Below, piece by piece: positions 42,386-51,500 of a stretch of 64,000 nt of DNA (its first letter is position 1; every line of letters starts with the position of its first letter). A program made the position numbers and the translations under genes. Location: contig NZ_BCVF01000002.1 of NCBI RefSeq assembly GCF_001591605.1, positions 115,299 to 179,298 of the forward strand. The letters are read 5' to 3'. This DNA is from Bacillus badius NBRC 15713 (GTDB lineage: Bacteria > Bacillota > Bacilli > Bacillales > Domibacillaceae). The notes beneath the pieces are model-generated. The model made no database searches, was not told the origin of the DNA, and saw only the letters and a program-made list of their open reading frames with translations.

Positions 42386-42465
42386 CAGTCATTCTTTGGA
42401 TATTTTTCTCTGTAAGGATAAAATATTATAAAAGAAATAGAATTTTATATGTAGGAGGAACAACC

Positions 42466-43002
42466 ATGAATTTAAAAAGCGAAAGAATTTATCTGCGTCC
42501 TTTAGAGGAATCAGATGCAAAAATATTTTTAAACAATACAAAAGATGAAGAAATCCGATACATGACTGGAACAAAAGGTTCGTTCACTTTGGATCAAATT
42601 CAACAACATATTAGAAGTTCAAATGAGGATTCATCACGCTATGATTTTGCTATTTGTTTAAATGAAAATGGACAAATGATTGGAGAACTATCAATTTCTG
42701 ATATAGATGAAGATAACAGCAAAGCTGGTTTTAGAATTTCAATGAATGCTATTGAGTTGACAGGTAAGGGTTTTGGTACAGAAGCTATTCAGCTAGTCTT
42801 AAAATTTGTTTTTGAAGGATTAAAATTGAATCGCTTACAATTAGAAGTATTCAGCCATAATAAGCGTGGCATTAGAGCTTACGAAAAATCAGGCTTCAAT
42901 CAAGAGGGGATTTTACGAGATTCTTTATACTATAATGGGAAATTTTCGGATGAAATCATCATGTCTATACTACAAAAGGAATATAAAAAGACGGAAATTT
43001 AA
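42466..43002 (+). CDS. RimJ/RimL-type GNAT acetyltransferase in AT-rich patch
   Basis: A 178-residue GNAT with acetyl-CoA loop ELTGKGFGTEAIQLVL and NKRGIRAYEKSGFNQEG. ATG 42466 has a TAGGAGGAAC ribosome site. The frame is open through the integrase remnant upstream, but that is a coincidence of truncation and not a fusion. Codon use is strongly A/T ending, unlike most GNAT genes in this window, so it probably arrived with the element. Substrate unknown; resistance to an aminoglycoside or streptothricin-like compound is possible but not shown. Confidence 0.82.
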   Translation: MNLKSERIYLRPLEESDAKIFLNNTKDEEIRYMTGTKGSFTLDQIQQHIRSSNEDSSRYDFAICLNENGQMIGELSISDIDEDNSKAGFRISMNAIELTGKGFGTEAIQLVLKFVFEGLKLNRLQLEVFSHNKRGIRAYEKSGFNQEGILRDSLYYNGKFSDEIIMSILQKEYKKTEI

Positions 43003-43429
43003 AAATTTGAGGATTAGTAATTGAAATAATCAATCTTTTTTATAAAAACCTGGCTCTTCCACAAAGGAAACCCCACTGTTTTGATCAATCTTTTTTCAAA
43101 ACAGTAGGGTTTTTATATTGTAAAACGAACGTTTGAAGCACGGTTTTTATCAATCATTATTTTAAAGCTACATTTCCGTTTGATTTAAATGCGTTAAATA
43201 CATGTCCTTAAAGTAAAAGCATTGACATTAATTCATTTTTAATAATTTACTCTTGATAACAACCTCTTCCTCCATGTGCTGAGGTGGAAATAGACGAAAA
43301 CAGCCACTTAGCTGATGAACAAATGCGGGGAGCGGAATGAAATGCCCTTTATCGCCTAAGGAATGGGCCTCTCTTCTTGCCGTTATATGTTAAAATGGAG
43401 CTACCTGAAATTAAATAGGAGGGCGGAAT
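43003..43429. other. Gene-free stretch after the AT-rich patch
   Basis: This 427-base stretch holds one terminator (43068-43115) and otherwise no ORF with a ribosome site. No attachment site, direct repeat or RNA motif was recognised. Confidence 0.5.
43068..43115 (+). terminator. Intrinsic terminator
   Basis: AAACCCCACTGTTTTG pairs with CAAAACAGTAGGGTTT (one mismatch) and ends in a T run, about 65 bases after the GNAT gene. Confidence 0.75.
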
Positions 43430-43931
43430 ATGAGACAAATGCCGTTTGAACCACCAACAGAACACTATGATGAAAAGATTGCAGATATCCATGAACAGAT
43501 ATGCAAGCTAATAAAGCAACGGAAAGACCTTTCTAATCATAATCCAGGCTCTCCAACTGCACAGTGGGTCTCTGCCTAGTCTGAAAAATATTCACGTTTT
43601 AAAATCATTTGAAAAAGACGATCTGTTTTTCTCTGTCACATTGGTCCGTCAATTTGAAAATGCCAGTGTTGTTCATTTTGCTATCGATGCCAATACAGCC
43701 AGTGAACCTTCTATTCCTTTTCAGGAGCATCCCTTTTTCGATCTTTCCATAGAAGGAGGAGGAGAGTACGAATGCCGAAATGAAGGAGGGGGCAGCTGTG
43801 AAGGGCATATGTTCCATACATACACAATATCGCCAGCCTTACCTGACGACCTGTCTGCCATTAAATTCGTCTTCAAAGAATGCAAAGAACCCTTCCAGCA
43901 GCCTGTGAGAAAGGCGGGGGAAGGGAAGTGA
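43430..43931 (+). pseudogene. Hypothetical gene with frameshift and probable internal deletion
   Basis: The first frame (43430-43579, ATG after TAGGAGGGCGG) gives a 49-residue head, MRQMPFEPPTEHYDEKIADI through KQRKDLSNHNPG, and stops. Another frame continues just after, from about 43560, with SLPSLKNIHVLKSFEKDDLF and then RQFENASVVHFAIDANT to EGK at 43931. The head and tail look like two ends of one Bacillus hypothetical protein with its middle missing and the frame shifted. The family is unnamed, so the exact loss is an inference. Confidence 0.65.
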
Positions 43932-43933
43932 CC

Positions 43934-44032
43934 ATGAACAAGGAAACTTCAAGTGAATTTGAAATTAAAAGAGGAACCCTTAGTTATGTAAGTTCCCTAG
44001 ACGGATGGACCAAAAGCTTATTCGTTTCCTAA
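43934..44032 (+). CDS. Possible small ORF or remnant
   Basis: A 32-residue frame opens two bases after the preceding pseudogene stop, with a purine-rich GGGGAAGGGAAG upstream, and ends at TAA 44030-44032. The sequence (MNKETSSEFEIKRGTLSYVS) matches nothing I know. It may be a remnant of a damaged gene. Confidence 0.25.
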   Translation: MNKETSSEFEIKRGTLSYVSSLDGWTKSLFVS

Positions 44033-44309
44033 ACGTTATAATTTCATCCCATTATTTTTTGATTGGATGATGTAATTGTTCGTTGATCCCCAATGATAGT
44101 GCCTGATATTAAATTGGTTTACGTTGATTAAACCCTTCAAATAGTTTGAAATTGCACAATCTCAGCTTATTCTGGAGCGTTCATTTTGAAACTGTATGTA
44201 ACAAAGAGAGTTTCCTAGAGTGCTGCTCCTTTTGTCTTCAAAAAAGGCTTTGATAGGTCAAGAAACATAATGATTTTTTATATTGTGGTCACAAACCCTC
44301 AGCTCTGCC
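44033..44309. other. Gene-free stretch
   Basis: About 277 bases between the damaged-gene region and the DUF3900 gene. Nothing beyond weak inverted repeats was seen. Confidence 0.5.
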
Positions 44310-45380
44310 TCACCTCGAAAAGCTCCCATGCTTCTCCCGAATCCGCTCAACCACCTCATCCAAATCCTCAGGCTTATGAAACTCAATAGGAGAGAAGCCT
44401 TTTTCAAAGATCACTGAATCAGCTTCCATCAGAACAACATAGCGGTCGCCGATTTTAGCCAAATGCACCGACTCTCCGAAGTCCGACAGCATCGCTTTGA
44501 CACCCATATGGTCCAGCTTCATCTTGAGTTCAAGCTCAGGCGTATGCTCGACCATACGGCTGGCCACTTCCACGATTTCTTCCGTCGAAAAGCGCTCCTG
44601 CAGCTCCCGTTTTGGACTCTCCGCCCAAATTTCCATGGCTTCTTCAAACTGGGCACGCTCGGGGCTTTCATCTTCTAAGTCTTCAATCACCGTTTCCCGT
44701 ACGAAGTCCATCACTTGTGTTTTCACGATTTCAGGCATCGACTGTTCGTAGCCGACGTATTTTAAGAAGTCTTCAAAATAGCGGGCGTGGGAAGCCTGGT
44801 GGATTTTCAGTTCGCCTTCTTCGATCATTCCTTCTTCGGGCATGTAGGGGTATTGAATGGATTTCATATTTTTAGTTGTGATGGCCAGCTCCACATGCTC
44901 GATGAGGGAGGAGGCATCGGAAATCGAGGCGACTTTCGGTTCAAAGTCGCATTTTAAAACAAAGACAAAGGGATCGTCGAAGTATTTTCTTAGCTGTGCT
45001 TTGGCGACGATGAAGACACCGCCGCGTGCCGCGCTCGTTTGCACATAGAGCGAAGCAAATTGTTCGCTCGCTTCCTGAAACTCAAGCAAGGAAAAGGCGG
45101 AGCGGGCTTTCGCAAATAAGTTATAGTTCGGGTTCGATGTCAGGTCATGACCCGGTTCCGCTGTAAAAAAGCCGATTTTTGTAGGTACTTGTTCGGCCTT
45201 CGGATGACGCTCCGCTTTGCGTTTCACAATCTTCGCGAATTCGCCATCGAGAAAATCCTTCAGCGGGCTGCTTTCATATTCCGCCTCATCCAGCGTTCGA
45301 AAGTGCTGGGCCCGCTTGTTTTCTTCTTTGTCATCTACGCGGACTAAGAAGAAGGAGAGGTAATGTATTTTAAAATCCAT
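44310..45380 (-). CDS. DUF3900-family protein
   Basis: A 356-residue soluble protein matching the DUF3900 family of Bacillus: an N-terminal MDFKIHYLSFFLVRVD, a long middle domain with KARSAFSLLEFQEAS, and acidic C-terminal part with MKLDHMGVKAMLSDFGE. Function unknown. I chose ATG 45380, which follows ACAGGTGATAACC; the in-frame GTG nine bases earlier overlaps that site. Its direction matches the MocR-type regulator upstream. Confidence 0.8.
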   Translation of the reverse strand: MDFKIHYLSFFLVRVDDKEENKRAQHFRTLDEAEYESSPLKDFLDGEFAKIVKRKAERHPKAEQVPTKIGFFTAEPGHDLTSNPNYNLFAKARSAFSLLEFQEASEQFASLYVQTSAARGGVFIVAKAQLRKYFDDPFVFVLKCDFEPKVASISDASSLIEHVELAITTKNMKSIQYPYMPEEGMIEEGELKIHQASHARYFEDFLKYVGYEQSMPEIVKTQVMDFVRETVIEDLEDESPERAQFEEAMEIWAESPKRELQERFSTEEIVEVASRMVEHTPELELKMKLDHMGVKAMLSDFGESVHLAKIGDRYVVLMEADSVIFEKGFSPIEFHKPEDLDEVVERIREKHGSFSR

Positions 45381-45400
45381 GGTTATCACCTGTTTTTATG

Positions 45401-46819
45401 TTAGTTATCTTCAAGAATGATTTGCCGCAGCTTCCTGATGCCTTGTTCAAACTCCTCGATTGAAGCGTAGCCGTAGGACAGCCGAATTGCTTGAACAGAC
45501 TCTCCCGTATAAATGCTGCCGACATTTAATGAAAGACCGGCGCGGTAAGCTTTGGAATAAATGTCCTTTAATTGAATGCCTTCCTTCATGCGCAGCCAGA
45601 TTAAAAAGCCGCCGGCGGGAATGTCCCATTCAGCCAGATCGCTCATATGCTCATCGAGTGCATGAAGGGCTGCCGTCCGACGTTTCTTTAATTCCTTCCG
45701 GACAAAAGACAAGTGCTGCTCGTACAAGCCGCTCGAAATCCATTCTGCCGCAACGAGCTGCGAAAGGGAGCTGGAACCGTAGTCTGTCTGTTTCTTGATC
45801 TCGGCCAGACGTTCAATCACTTGTTCCGAACCGGCAATCCAGCCGATGCGAAGGCCGGGAGTCAGTGTTTTTGAAAAGCTGCCGATATACAGTACATGCC
45901 CATTCACATCGAGCGACTGGAGCGTCGGCGGGGGAGGCGAGTCTATCCAAAGCTCCCGGTAAATATCATCTTCAATCACCGGCAGCCGCTTTTCGGCGCA
46001 GACATCGAGCAATTCCTTCCGGCGCGCCTCTGACATTAAGATGCCAGTCGGATTATGAAAGCAGGGAATCGTATATAAGACGGAAGCAGGGCCCGCCATC
46101 GCCTTTTTAAGAAGGGCGTCTGCCCGGAGTCCTTCCTCGTCCATCGGCAGGCCTGATAGGTTCATGCCGGCAGATTGGAACGTGTGAAGCGAGTAAAGAT
46201 AAGACGGCTTCTCGAGAAAAACGGTCGACCCTTTGTGCAGAAGACCGGCGGATATCAGCTGCAATCCTTGAATGGCTCCGGAAACGATTAGGATGGAAGC
46301 AGGGGTGATGTCTGTCCCTTGCTTTCTCATATAATCACTGATTGCCTTTCTTAACGGAAGATAGCCTTTTGGTTCTTCATAACCGAAAGGCTCCAGGCTT
46401 TGAGCGAGCCTCATCATCACTTGCTGCATGTTATCGGTCGGAAAAATATCCTGTGCCAGTTCGCCTTTGCTGAGTTCAATGAAATGCTCCGGCGCTTTCA
46501 CACCATCTGTTTCCAGGACAGGAGCAGGCAAAGGCTTAGGAGCAGAAAAAGGCGCAGATTCATCCCATGAAGGGGGACTGGCGGCCAGAAGTGTCCACGT
46601 ATTGTTGACGACCATCGTGCCTTTTCCCATTACGCCTTCGATTAATCCTTCTATCTTTAGCTCCTCAAGTGCCGTAACGATCGTTGAGCGGTTAACGGAC
46701 AGCAATTCCGCCAGCTTGCGCTGACTCGGAATTTTGCTGCCAATCGGCCATTCACCGCTTGAAATGGCTTTTTTGATGTAATTCATTACTTTTTCATATT
46801 TCGCAAGATTTGTGCTCAT
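45401..46819 (-). CDS. MocR/PdxR-type regulator (second copy of this architecture)
   Basis: A 472-residue protein: GntR winged helix at about 5-70 (GSKIPSQRKLAELLSVNRSTIVTALEEL) and a fold-type I aminotransferase domain with the PLP Lys in SFSKTLTPGLRIGW. It is clearly a paralogue of the regulator at 24.4 kb; the QTDYGSSxxSQ and EWISSGLYEQHL stretches are shared. No exporter is divergent from it; the start faces the MsrA gene on the same strand. Target unknown. Confidence 0.88.
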   Translation of the reverse strand: MSTNLAKYEKVMNYIKKAISSGEWPIGSKIPSQRKLAELLSVNRSTIVTALEELKIEGLIEGVMGKGTMVVNNTWTLLAASPPSWDESAPFSAPKPLPAPVLETDGVKAPEHFIELSKGELAQDIFPTDNMQQVMMRLAQSLEPFGYEEPKGYLPLRKAISDYMRKQGTDITPASILIVSGAIQGLQLISAGLLHKGSTVFLEKPSYLYSLHTFQSAGMNLSGLPMDEEGLRADALLKKAMAGPASVLYTIPCFHNPTGILMSEARRKELLDVCAEKRLPVIEDDIYRELWIDSPPPPTLQSLDVNGHVLYIGSFSKTLTPGLRIGWIAGSEQVIERLAEIKKQTDYGSSSLSQLVAAEWISSGLYEQHLSFVRKELKKRRTAALHALDEHMSDLAEWDIPAGGFLIWLRMKEGIQLKDIYSKAYRAGLSLNVGSIYTGESVQAIRLSYGYASIEEFEQGIRKLRQIILEDN

Positions 46820-46870
46820 TGCTTTTTCAATCTCCCTATTGTTGTGCTCCCTCTATCATATCACCCTCGG

Positions 46871-47413
46871 TCAGTGCTTACTATCTTCTGTCCAATGCTC
46901 TTTTATAAATTCGTCCCGTCCTGATTTCCGGCGGTCCGCTTGATACTCTTCAGGGTTTTTCTTATAAAAGTCCTGGTGGTCATCCTCAGCCGGATAAAAC
47001 GGCGCTGCCGGCAAAATGCGGGTGACGATCGGCTTTTGGAATTTTCCGCTCTCTTCTATTTTTTTCTTAGAGGCTTCCGCTAGCTCTTTCTGCTCCGTTG
47101 TGTGATAGAAGATAGCTGTCCGGTAAGAATCGCCGCGGTCATGAAACTGGCCGCCGTCATCTGTCGGATCAATTTGCGGCCAATATAAATCAAGAATCGT
47201 TTCGTAAGAAATGAGAGAGGGATCATAGGTAATTTCCACAGCCTCTAAATGGCCGGTCGCTCCGCTTTTTACTTGTTCATAAGTCGGGTTGGCCACTTTG
47301 CCGCCGGTATAGCCGGAAATCACCGCATGTACGCCGTCCCATTGATCAAACGGCTTCACCATACACCAAAAACAGCCGCCGGCGAATGTTGCTTTCTCTA
47401 ATTTTTTATTCAT
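46871..47413 (-). CDS. msrA: Peptide methionine sulfoxide reductase MsrA
   Basis: A 180-residue cytoplasmic enzyme that repairs oxidised methionine (S-form). Catalytic Cys14 is in [11 protein letters not shown]; the Glu/Asp and Tyr residues of the family ([30 protein letters not shown]) are present. No MsrB is adjacent. Single gene. Confidence 0.94.
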   Translation of the reverse strand: MNKKLEKATFAGGCFWCMVKPFDQWDGVHAVISGYTGGKVANPTYEQVKSGATGHLEAVEITYDPSLISYETILDLYWPQIDPTDDGGQFHDRGDSYRTAIFYHTTEQKELAEASKKKIEESGKFQKPIVTRILPAAPFYPAEDDHQDFYKKNPEEYQADRRKSGRDEFIKEHWTEDSKH

Positions 47414-47601
47414 GGTGCTTCACCTCGTTATATACTTAGAATAATAGTTCATGTTATCACTTACTCTCTTCATTTGTCACCAATCAATCATGAGACAAAA
47501 CTCTTTTTTCCGCTAGTTAAAAAGTGACTTTCCAAGATAAAATGGTTTATTATAGAAATTACACACAATGAGACACGAAGTAAGGAGCCGCCGATTATAC
47601 A

Positions 47602-48633
47602 ATGATAAAAAGATGGATTACTACAGCCGCTTTAATAATTATAACAATCTATTTAATTCCTTATTCCTTGCCTTTTCTTCTGGCATTGATCACTGCCATT
47701 ATGCTTGAGAACTCGGTGAAATGGTTTATGATGCGCTTTAAATGGACGCGCTTCCGGGCAGTGCTCGCCACCTTTTTGCTTTACTTGCTCTTTATTGCCC
47801 TGTTCGTGTGGTTTATCGTAAATCTATTCATCGATCAAGTGGTGACACTTGCACAAAAGGCGCCGTCTTTCGCTAATGACTTCTATAAAGAATCCTTGAA
47901 AGATTTCTTCGACCAGTCGGGGCGGTACTTTAAATCTTTGCCTCCCGATGTATTTCAATCATTTGAGACAACGATCGAAAATACGCTGCAGTCCGTGACG
48001 AGCATGCTGCAGGGAGTCGTTGAATGGCTGATTGGCCTGGCAGCGGCCATTCCCGGGTTCCTCATTGAGTTTTTAGTTTATTTAATAGCCGTCTTCTTAT
48101 TCAGCCTGGAGCTCTCCCGATTGCGGATTAAGACAGAAAGGCATTTGCGGGAAGCGACAAAGGAAAAGCTGTATTTAATCACTGCTCAGCTGAATCGCGC
48201 GGGAATTGGTTTTATTAAAGCGCAAATTTTCTTGAGCATCGTGACTTTTCTCATGGCCTTTATCGGTTTATCGATTTTAAAAGTGCCTTACGCCATGCTT
48301 TTATCGATTTTAATCGTTTTTGTCGACATCTTGCCGATTCTCGGAACAGGCTCTGTGCTTGTGCCTTGGGCAATCATTTGCTTCTTCCAAGAAAACCAAT
48401 TTCTTGGCTTTGGCTTGATCGTGCTGTTTATCATCATTACAGTTGTGCGGCGGATACTGGAGCCGAAGGTATTCTCCAGCAATATGGGCATTTCTCCGCT
48501 CGCCGCTTTAATCAGTTTATTCATCGGCTTTAAGCTGCTCGGGTTTATCGGCTTTTTCGTTGGCCCGGCTATTGTCATTGTGTATGACACGCTCCGGGAA
48601 GCTGGAATTATAAAAAGCAGATGGAAAATCTGA
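47602..48633 (+). CDS. ytvI: Sporulation-type integral membrane protein YtvI (AI-2E exporter family)
   Basis: A 343-residue protein of the AI-2E transporter superfamily with about eight membrane segments, including ILPILGTGSVLVPWAI and PLAALISLFIGFKLLG. The ordering and length match Bacillus YtvI, a sporulation-associated membrane protein of unknown transport role. ATG 47602 has only a distant AAGGAG upstream. Single gene. Confidence 0.82.
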   Translation: MIKRWITTAALIIITIYLIPYSLPFLLALITAIMLENSVKWFMMRFKWTRFRAVLATFLLYLLFIALFVWFIVNLFIDQVVTLAQKAPSFANDFYKESLKDFFDQSGRYFKSLPPDVFQSFETTIENTLQSVTSMLQGVVEWLIGLAAAIPGFLIEFLVYLIAVFLFSLELSRLRIKTERHLREATKEKLYLITAQLNRAGIGFIKAQIFLSIVTFLMAFIGLSILKVPYAMLLSILIVFVDILPILGTGSVLVPWAIICFFQENQFLGFGLIVLFIIITVVRRILEPKVFSSNMGISPLAALISLFIGFKLLGFIGFFVGPAIVIVYDTLREAGIIKSRWKI

Positions 48634-48640
48634 CAGCCAG

Positions 48641-48677
48641 AAGGCACCATTCCGATATAGGGATGGTGCTTTTTTTA
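48641..48677 (+). terminator. Intrinsic terminator
   Basis: AAGGCACCATTCC with GGGATGGTGCTTTT (one wobble) and a T run follow the ytvI stop. Confidence 0.8.
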
Positions 48678-48687
48678 ATTGAAATAC

Positions 48688-48716
48688 TTGACAGAAGTTT
48701 GATTATGCTTTATTTT
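48688..48716 (+). promoter_or_regulatory. Promoter of the manganese ABC transporter operon
   Basis: A consensus TTGACA at 48688-48693 and TATTTT at 48711-48716 are spaced by 17 bases. The first MntR box begins immediately after the -10. Confidence 0.6.
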
Positions 48717-48735
48717 TTTGTGCAAGGGAAACTTT
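48717..48735 (+). promoter_or_regulatory. MntR box, copy 1
   Basis: TTTTGTGCAAGGGAAACTTT resembles the B. subtilis MntR operator (TTTGCCTTAAGGAAAC), differing in a few positions, and abuts the -10 of the transporter promoter. Confidence 0.6.
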
Positions 48736-48815
48736 TTTAACCTATAACAAATGTCATTTTCAGCATATTATTTTTTTGTGATCCCATCCAATCATTTAAA
48801 TTTTTTTGGCCTATT

Positions 48816-48834
48816 TTTTGCCTTAAGGAAACTT
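48816..48834 (+). promoter_or_regulatory. MntR box, copy 2 (consensus match)
   Basis: TTTTGCCTTAAGGAAACTTT contains the exact B. subtilis MntR operator TTTGCCTTAAGGAAAC, about 60 bases before the ATPase start. It strongly supports Mn2+-dependent repression of the operon. Confidence 0.85.
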
Positions 48835-48889
48835 TTTTTACAAAGAAAATTTATGTTGTTATTTGGAAACTGTCGAAAGGGGATTTGAA

Positions 48890-49633
48890 ATGGATAGTGC
48901 ACTTACAGTAAAGAATGTATTCGTTTCCTATCATGGAAATGAGGCATTAAGGGACGTCAGCTTTTCAGTTGATCCAGGGAGTCTAGTAGGAATCATCGGG
49001 CCAAACGGAGCAGGGAAGTCTACTTTGATAAAAGCCTTGTTAAATTTAATACCAAAAGATCAAGGCGAGGTGAAAATATATGGAAAAAACATAAAGGAAA
49101 TGAGGAAGTTTATCGCTTACGTTCCGCAAAGAAGCCATATCGACTGGGATTTTCCGATTACTGTTCTAGATGCCGTCATCATTGGATGTTATCCCACATT
49201 AGGTTTGTTTAAGCGACCGAAGAAAAAAGAAAAAGCATGGGCGCTGCAATGTCTGGAAAAAGTAGGGATGCAGGATTTCAGCAAACGCCAAATCGGGGAG
49301 CTTTCCGGCGGACAGCAGCAACGTGTTTTCCTGGCAAGGGCGCTTGCACAAAAAGCCCAGGTTTTTTTCCTTGATGAACCTTTTGTGGGCATCGACGCAG
49401 CTAGTGAAGAGACCATCATTCATATTTTAAAAGAGTTAAGCACAAACGGAAAAACAATTCTGGTGGTCCATCACGACTTAAGCAAAGTGAATGACTACTT
49501 CGATCAGCTGATCGTGTTAAATAAAGAGCTCATCGGATCTGGAAAGATTGATCAAGTACTGCAGGCCGACGTTCTATCCAAAGCTTATTCTGGACGTTTT
49601 TCCTTTCTTGACAAGCTGGAGGTGCAAGCCTAG
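48890..49633 (+). CDS. mntB: Mn2+ ABC transporter, ATPase subunit
   Basis: A 247-residue ATPase with Walker A GPNGAGKS (about residue 36), Q loop in VPQRSHID, signature LSGGQQQR, Walker B and H loop (VHHDLS). It is the MntB-type ATPase of the cluster A-I metal transporters. ATG 48890 follows AAAGGGGAT; the frame is open from 48863. It overlaps the permease gene by one base, and both MntR boxes lie upstream. Confidence 0.9.
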   Translation: MDSALTVKNVFVSYHGNEALRDVSFSVDPGSLVGIIGPNGAGKSTLIKALLNLIPKDQGEVKIYGKNIKEMRKFIAYVPQRSHIDWDFPITVLDAVIIGCYPTLGLFKRPKKKEKAWALQCLEKVGMQDFSKRQIGELSGGQQQRVFLARALAQKAQVFFLDEPFVGIDAASEETIIHILKELSTNGKTILVVHHDLSKVNDYFDQLIVLNKELIGSGKIDQVLQADVLSKAYSGRFSFLDKLEVQA

Positions 49634-50490
49634 TGGAATTTCTGGATGCCGTCATTCAATATGGTTTTTTGCAAAAAGCACTGTTCACTTCCATTATGGT
49701 TGGAATTATCTGCGGGACAGTCGGGTGCTTTATTATTTTGCGGGGCATGGCGTTAATGGGAGATGCGATTTCCCATGCAGTGCTTCCCGGAGTAGCGACC
49801 GCTTATATGCTTGGTATAAACTTTTTCGTCGGGGCCGTCTTTTCGGGAATACTTACTGCTGTAGCGATCGGATTTGTCAGTCAAAACAGCCGCATTAAAA
49901 ATGATATTTCGATCGGTATTATGTTCACCTTTGCCTTCGCCTTAGGGATTATTCTCATTACATTGATGAAGAGCAGCACAGATTTGTATCATATATTGTT
50001 CGGCAATGTTTTAGCTGTCCGCCCTTCAGATATGTGGACTACTTTAGGCATAGGCATCTTTGTTCTTTTCTCTATTTTTTTATTTTATAAAGAACTGCTT
50101 GTGACTTCCTTCGATCCGACAATGGGAGCCGCCTATGGCTTGCCTGTGAAAGGCATCCACTACTTTTTGATGACATTACTGACAATGGTGACAGTAGCCT
50201 CGTTGCAAACAGTAGGCATTGTGCTTGTCGTCGCTATGCTTATTACTCCCGCAGCCACCGCCTATTTACTAACGGACCGCTTATGGGTGATGCTGTATCT
50301 GTCAGCGGGGCTGGGAGTAATTTCATCAGTTATTGGATTATACTTTAGCTTCACCTACAATTTAGCTTCTGGTGCAACGATTGTATTAATAGCTACTATG
50401 CTATTTTTACTAGCTTTTACTTTTTCACCGAAGCGGGGAGTATTGTGGAACTTTATCAAAGCACGAAGAAAAAAAGGATCTTTAGTTTAA
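49633..50490 (+). CDS. mntC: Mn2+ ABC transporter, permease subunit
   Basis: A 285-residue membrane protein with eight or nine helices of the ZnuB/MntC family (LRGMALMGDAISHAVLPG, GIVLVVAMLITPAATAYLL). It starts at GTG 49633, sharing a base with the ATPase stop, after GGAGGTG. Second gene of the operon. Confidence 0.92.
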   Translation: MEFLDAVIQYGFLQKALFTSIMVGIICGTVGCFIILRGMALMGDAISHAVLPGVATAYMLGINFFVGAVFSGILTAVAIGFVSQNSRIKNDISIGIMFTFAFALGIILITLMKSSTDLYHILFGNVLAVRPSDMWTTLGIGIFVLFSIFLFYKELLVTSFDPTMGAAYGLPVKGIHYFLMTLLTMVTVASLQTVGIVLVVAMLITPAATAYLLTDRLWVMLYLSAGLGVISSVIGLYFSFTYNLASGATIVLIATMLFLLAFTFSPKRGVLWNFIKARRKKGSLV

Positions 50491-50510
50491 ATACAAAGGG
50501 AGTTTAAAAG

Positions 50511-51452
50511 ATGAAACAACAATGGAGATATTTAATTGCAGGCTTGATCGCTATTTTCCTTTTGGCTGGATGCGGAAACGAAAATAAAGCGAATGAACGC
50601 AGCAAGGAAGAAAAATTGCAGATTGTCACTACTTATTCCATCTTATATGATATTGTGAAAAATATCGGCGGCAGCCGGGTGGATATTCATAGCTTGGCGC
50701 CGGTAGGATCGAATCCGCATGAATATGATCCGCTTCCATTGGATATTCAGAAAGCAACGGATGCAGACGCGGTTTTCTATAATGGCTTAAATTTAGAAGC
50801 AGGTAATTCCTGGTTTGAAAAATTATTAGATACCGCTGGAAAATCAGGAAAGGATGCTCCTGTTTTTCGACTGAGCGAAGGAGTAGAAGCCAAGCACTTA
50901 ACTACAAAAGGCAAGGAAGGGGAAGAAGACCCTCATGCATGGCTCGATATCCGCAACGGCATTAAATATGCAGAAAATGCAAAGAAGGCACTTATAAAGA
51001 TAGATCCGGAACATGCTGGCATTTATGAAAAGAATGCGAAGGAATATATTGCCAGACTGCAAGATCTTCATAACGAAGCAGTGGAAAACTTTAGTCAGAT
51101 CCCAAAAGAAAAACGGTATTTGGTAACAAGTGAAGGGGCTTTTAAATATTTTTGCGAAGCGTATGATTTTGAAGCAGGATATATTTGGGAAATAAATGCC
51201 GAAAATCAAGGAACACCACAGCAAGTAAAAACCATTGTAGACATTGTGAAGCAAAGAAAAGTACCCGTCTTATTCGTTGAAACAAGCGTTGATCCCCGCA
51301 ACATGAATACCGTTTCAGAAGAAACCGGCGTTCCGGTTGGCGGCACGCTATTTACAGATTCTCTTGGAAAACCGGGAGAAGCAGGGGACTCCTATATAAA
51401 AATGATGGAATCAAATATCTCTGTGATTCTCGATCATTTAAAAGAAGAATAG
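50511..51452 (+). CDS. mntA: Mn2+ ABC transporter, substrate-binding lipoprotein
   Basis: A 313-residue cluster A-I binding protein with lipobox LAGC (Cys21). The metal ligands fit the Mn2+ type of PsaA: His70 (NPHEYDP), His142 (DPHAWLD), Glu208 (TSEGAF) and Asp283 (FTDSLG). The gene order ATPase-permease-binding protein differs from B. subtilis (binding protein first) but is common elsewhere. Confidence 0.93.
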   Translation: MKQQWRYLIAGLIAIFLLAGCGNENKANERSKEEKLQIVTTYSILYDIVKNIGGSRVDIHSLAPVGSNPHEYDPLPLDIQKATDADAVFYNGLNLEAGNSWFEKLLDTAGKSGKDAPVFRLSEGVEAKHLTTKGKEGEEDPHAWLDIRNGIKYAENAKKALIKIDPEHAGIYEKNAKEYIARLQDLHNEAVENFSQIPKEKRYLVTSEGAFKYFCEAYDFEAGYIWEINAENQGTPQQVKTIVDIVKQRKVPVLFVETSVDPRNMNTVSEETGVPVGGTLFTDSLGKPGEAGDSYIKMMESNISVILDHLKEE

Positions 51453-51469
51453 AAAACGATCAGTAGCAA

Positions 51470-51500
51470 AAAAGAAGGCGCTAACCTGGCGCCTTCTTTT
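51470..51500. terminator. Bidirectional intrinsic terminator
   Basis: AAAAGAAGGCGC pairs with GCGCCTTCTTTT between the convergent transporter and YfkAB genes, with T runs both ways. Confidence 0.8.

Noticed and set aside
42055..43002. A single open frame that reads from the integrase into the GNAT, looking like a fusion enzyme
   Set aside because: The integrase half is truncated before its catalytic Tyr, and the GNAT has its own AGGAGG site and ATG at 42466 with full family length.
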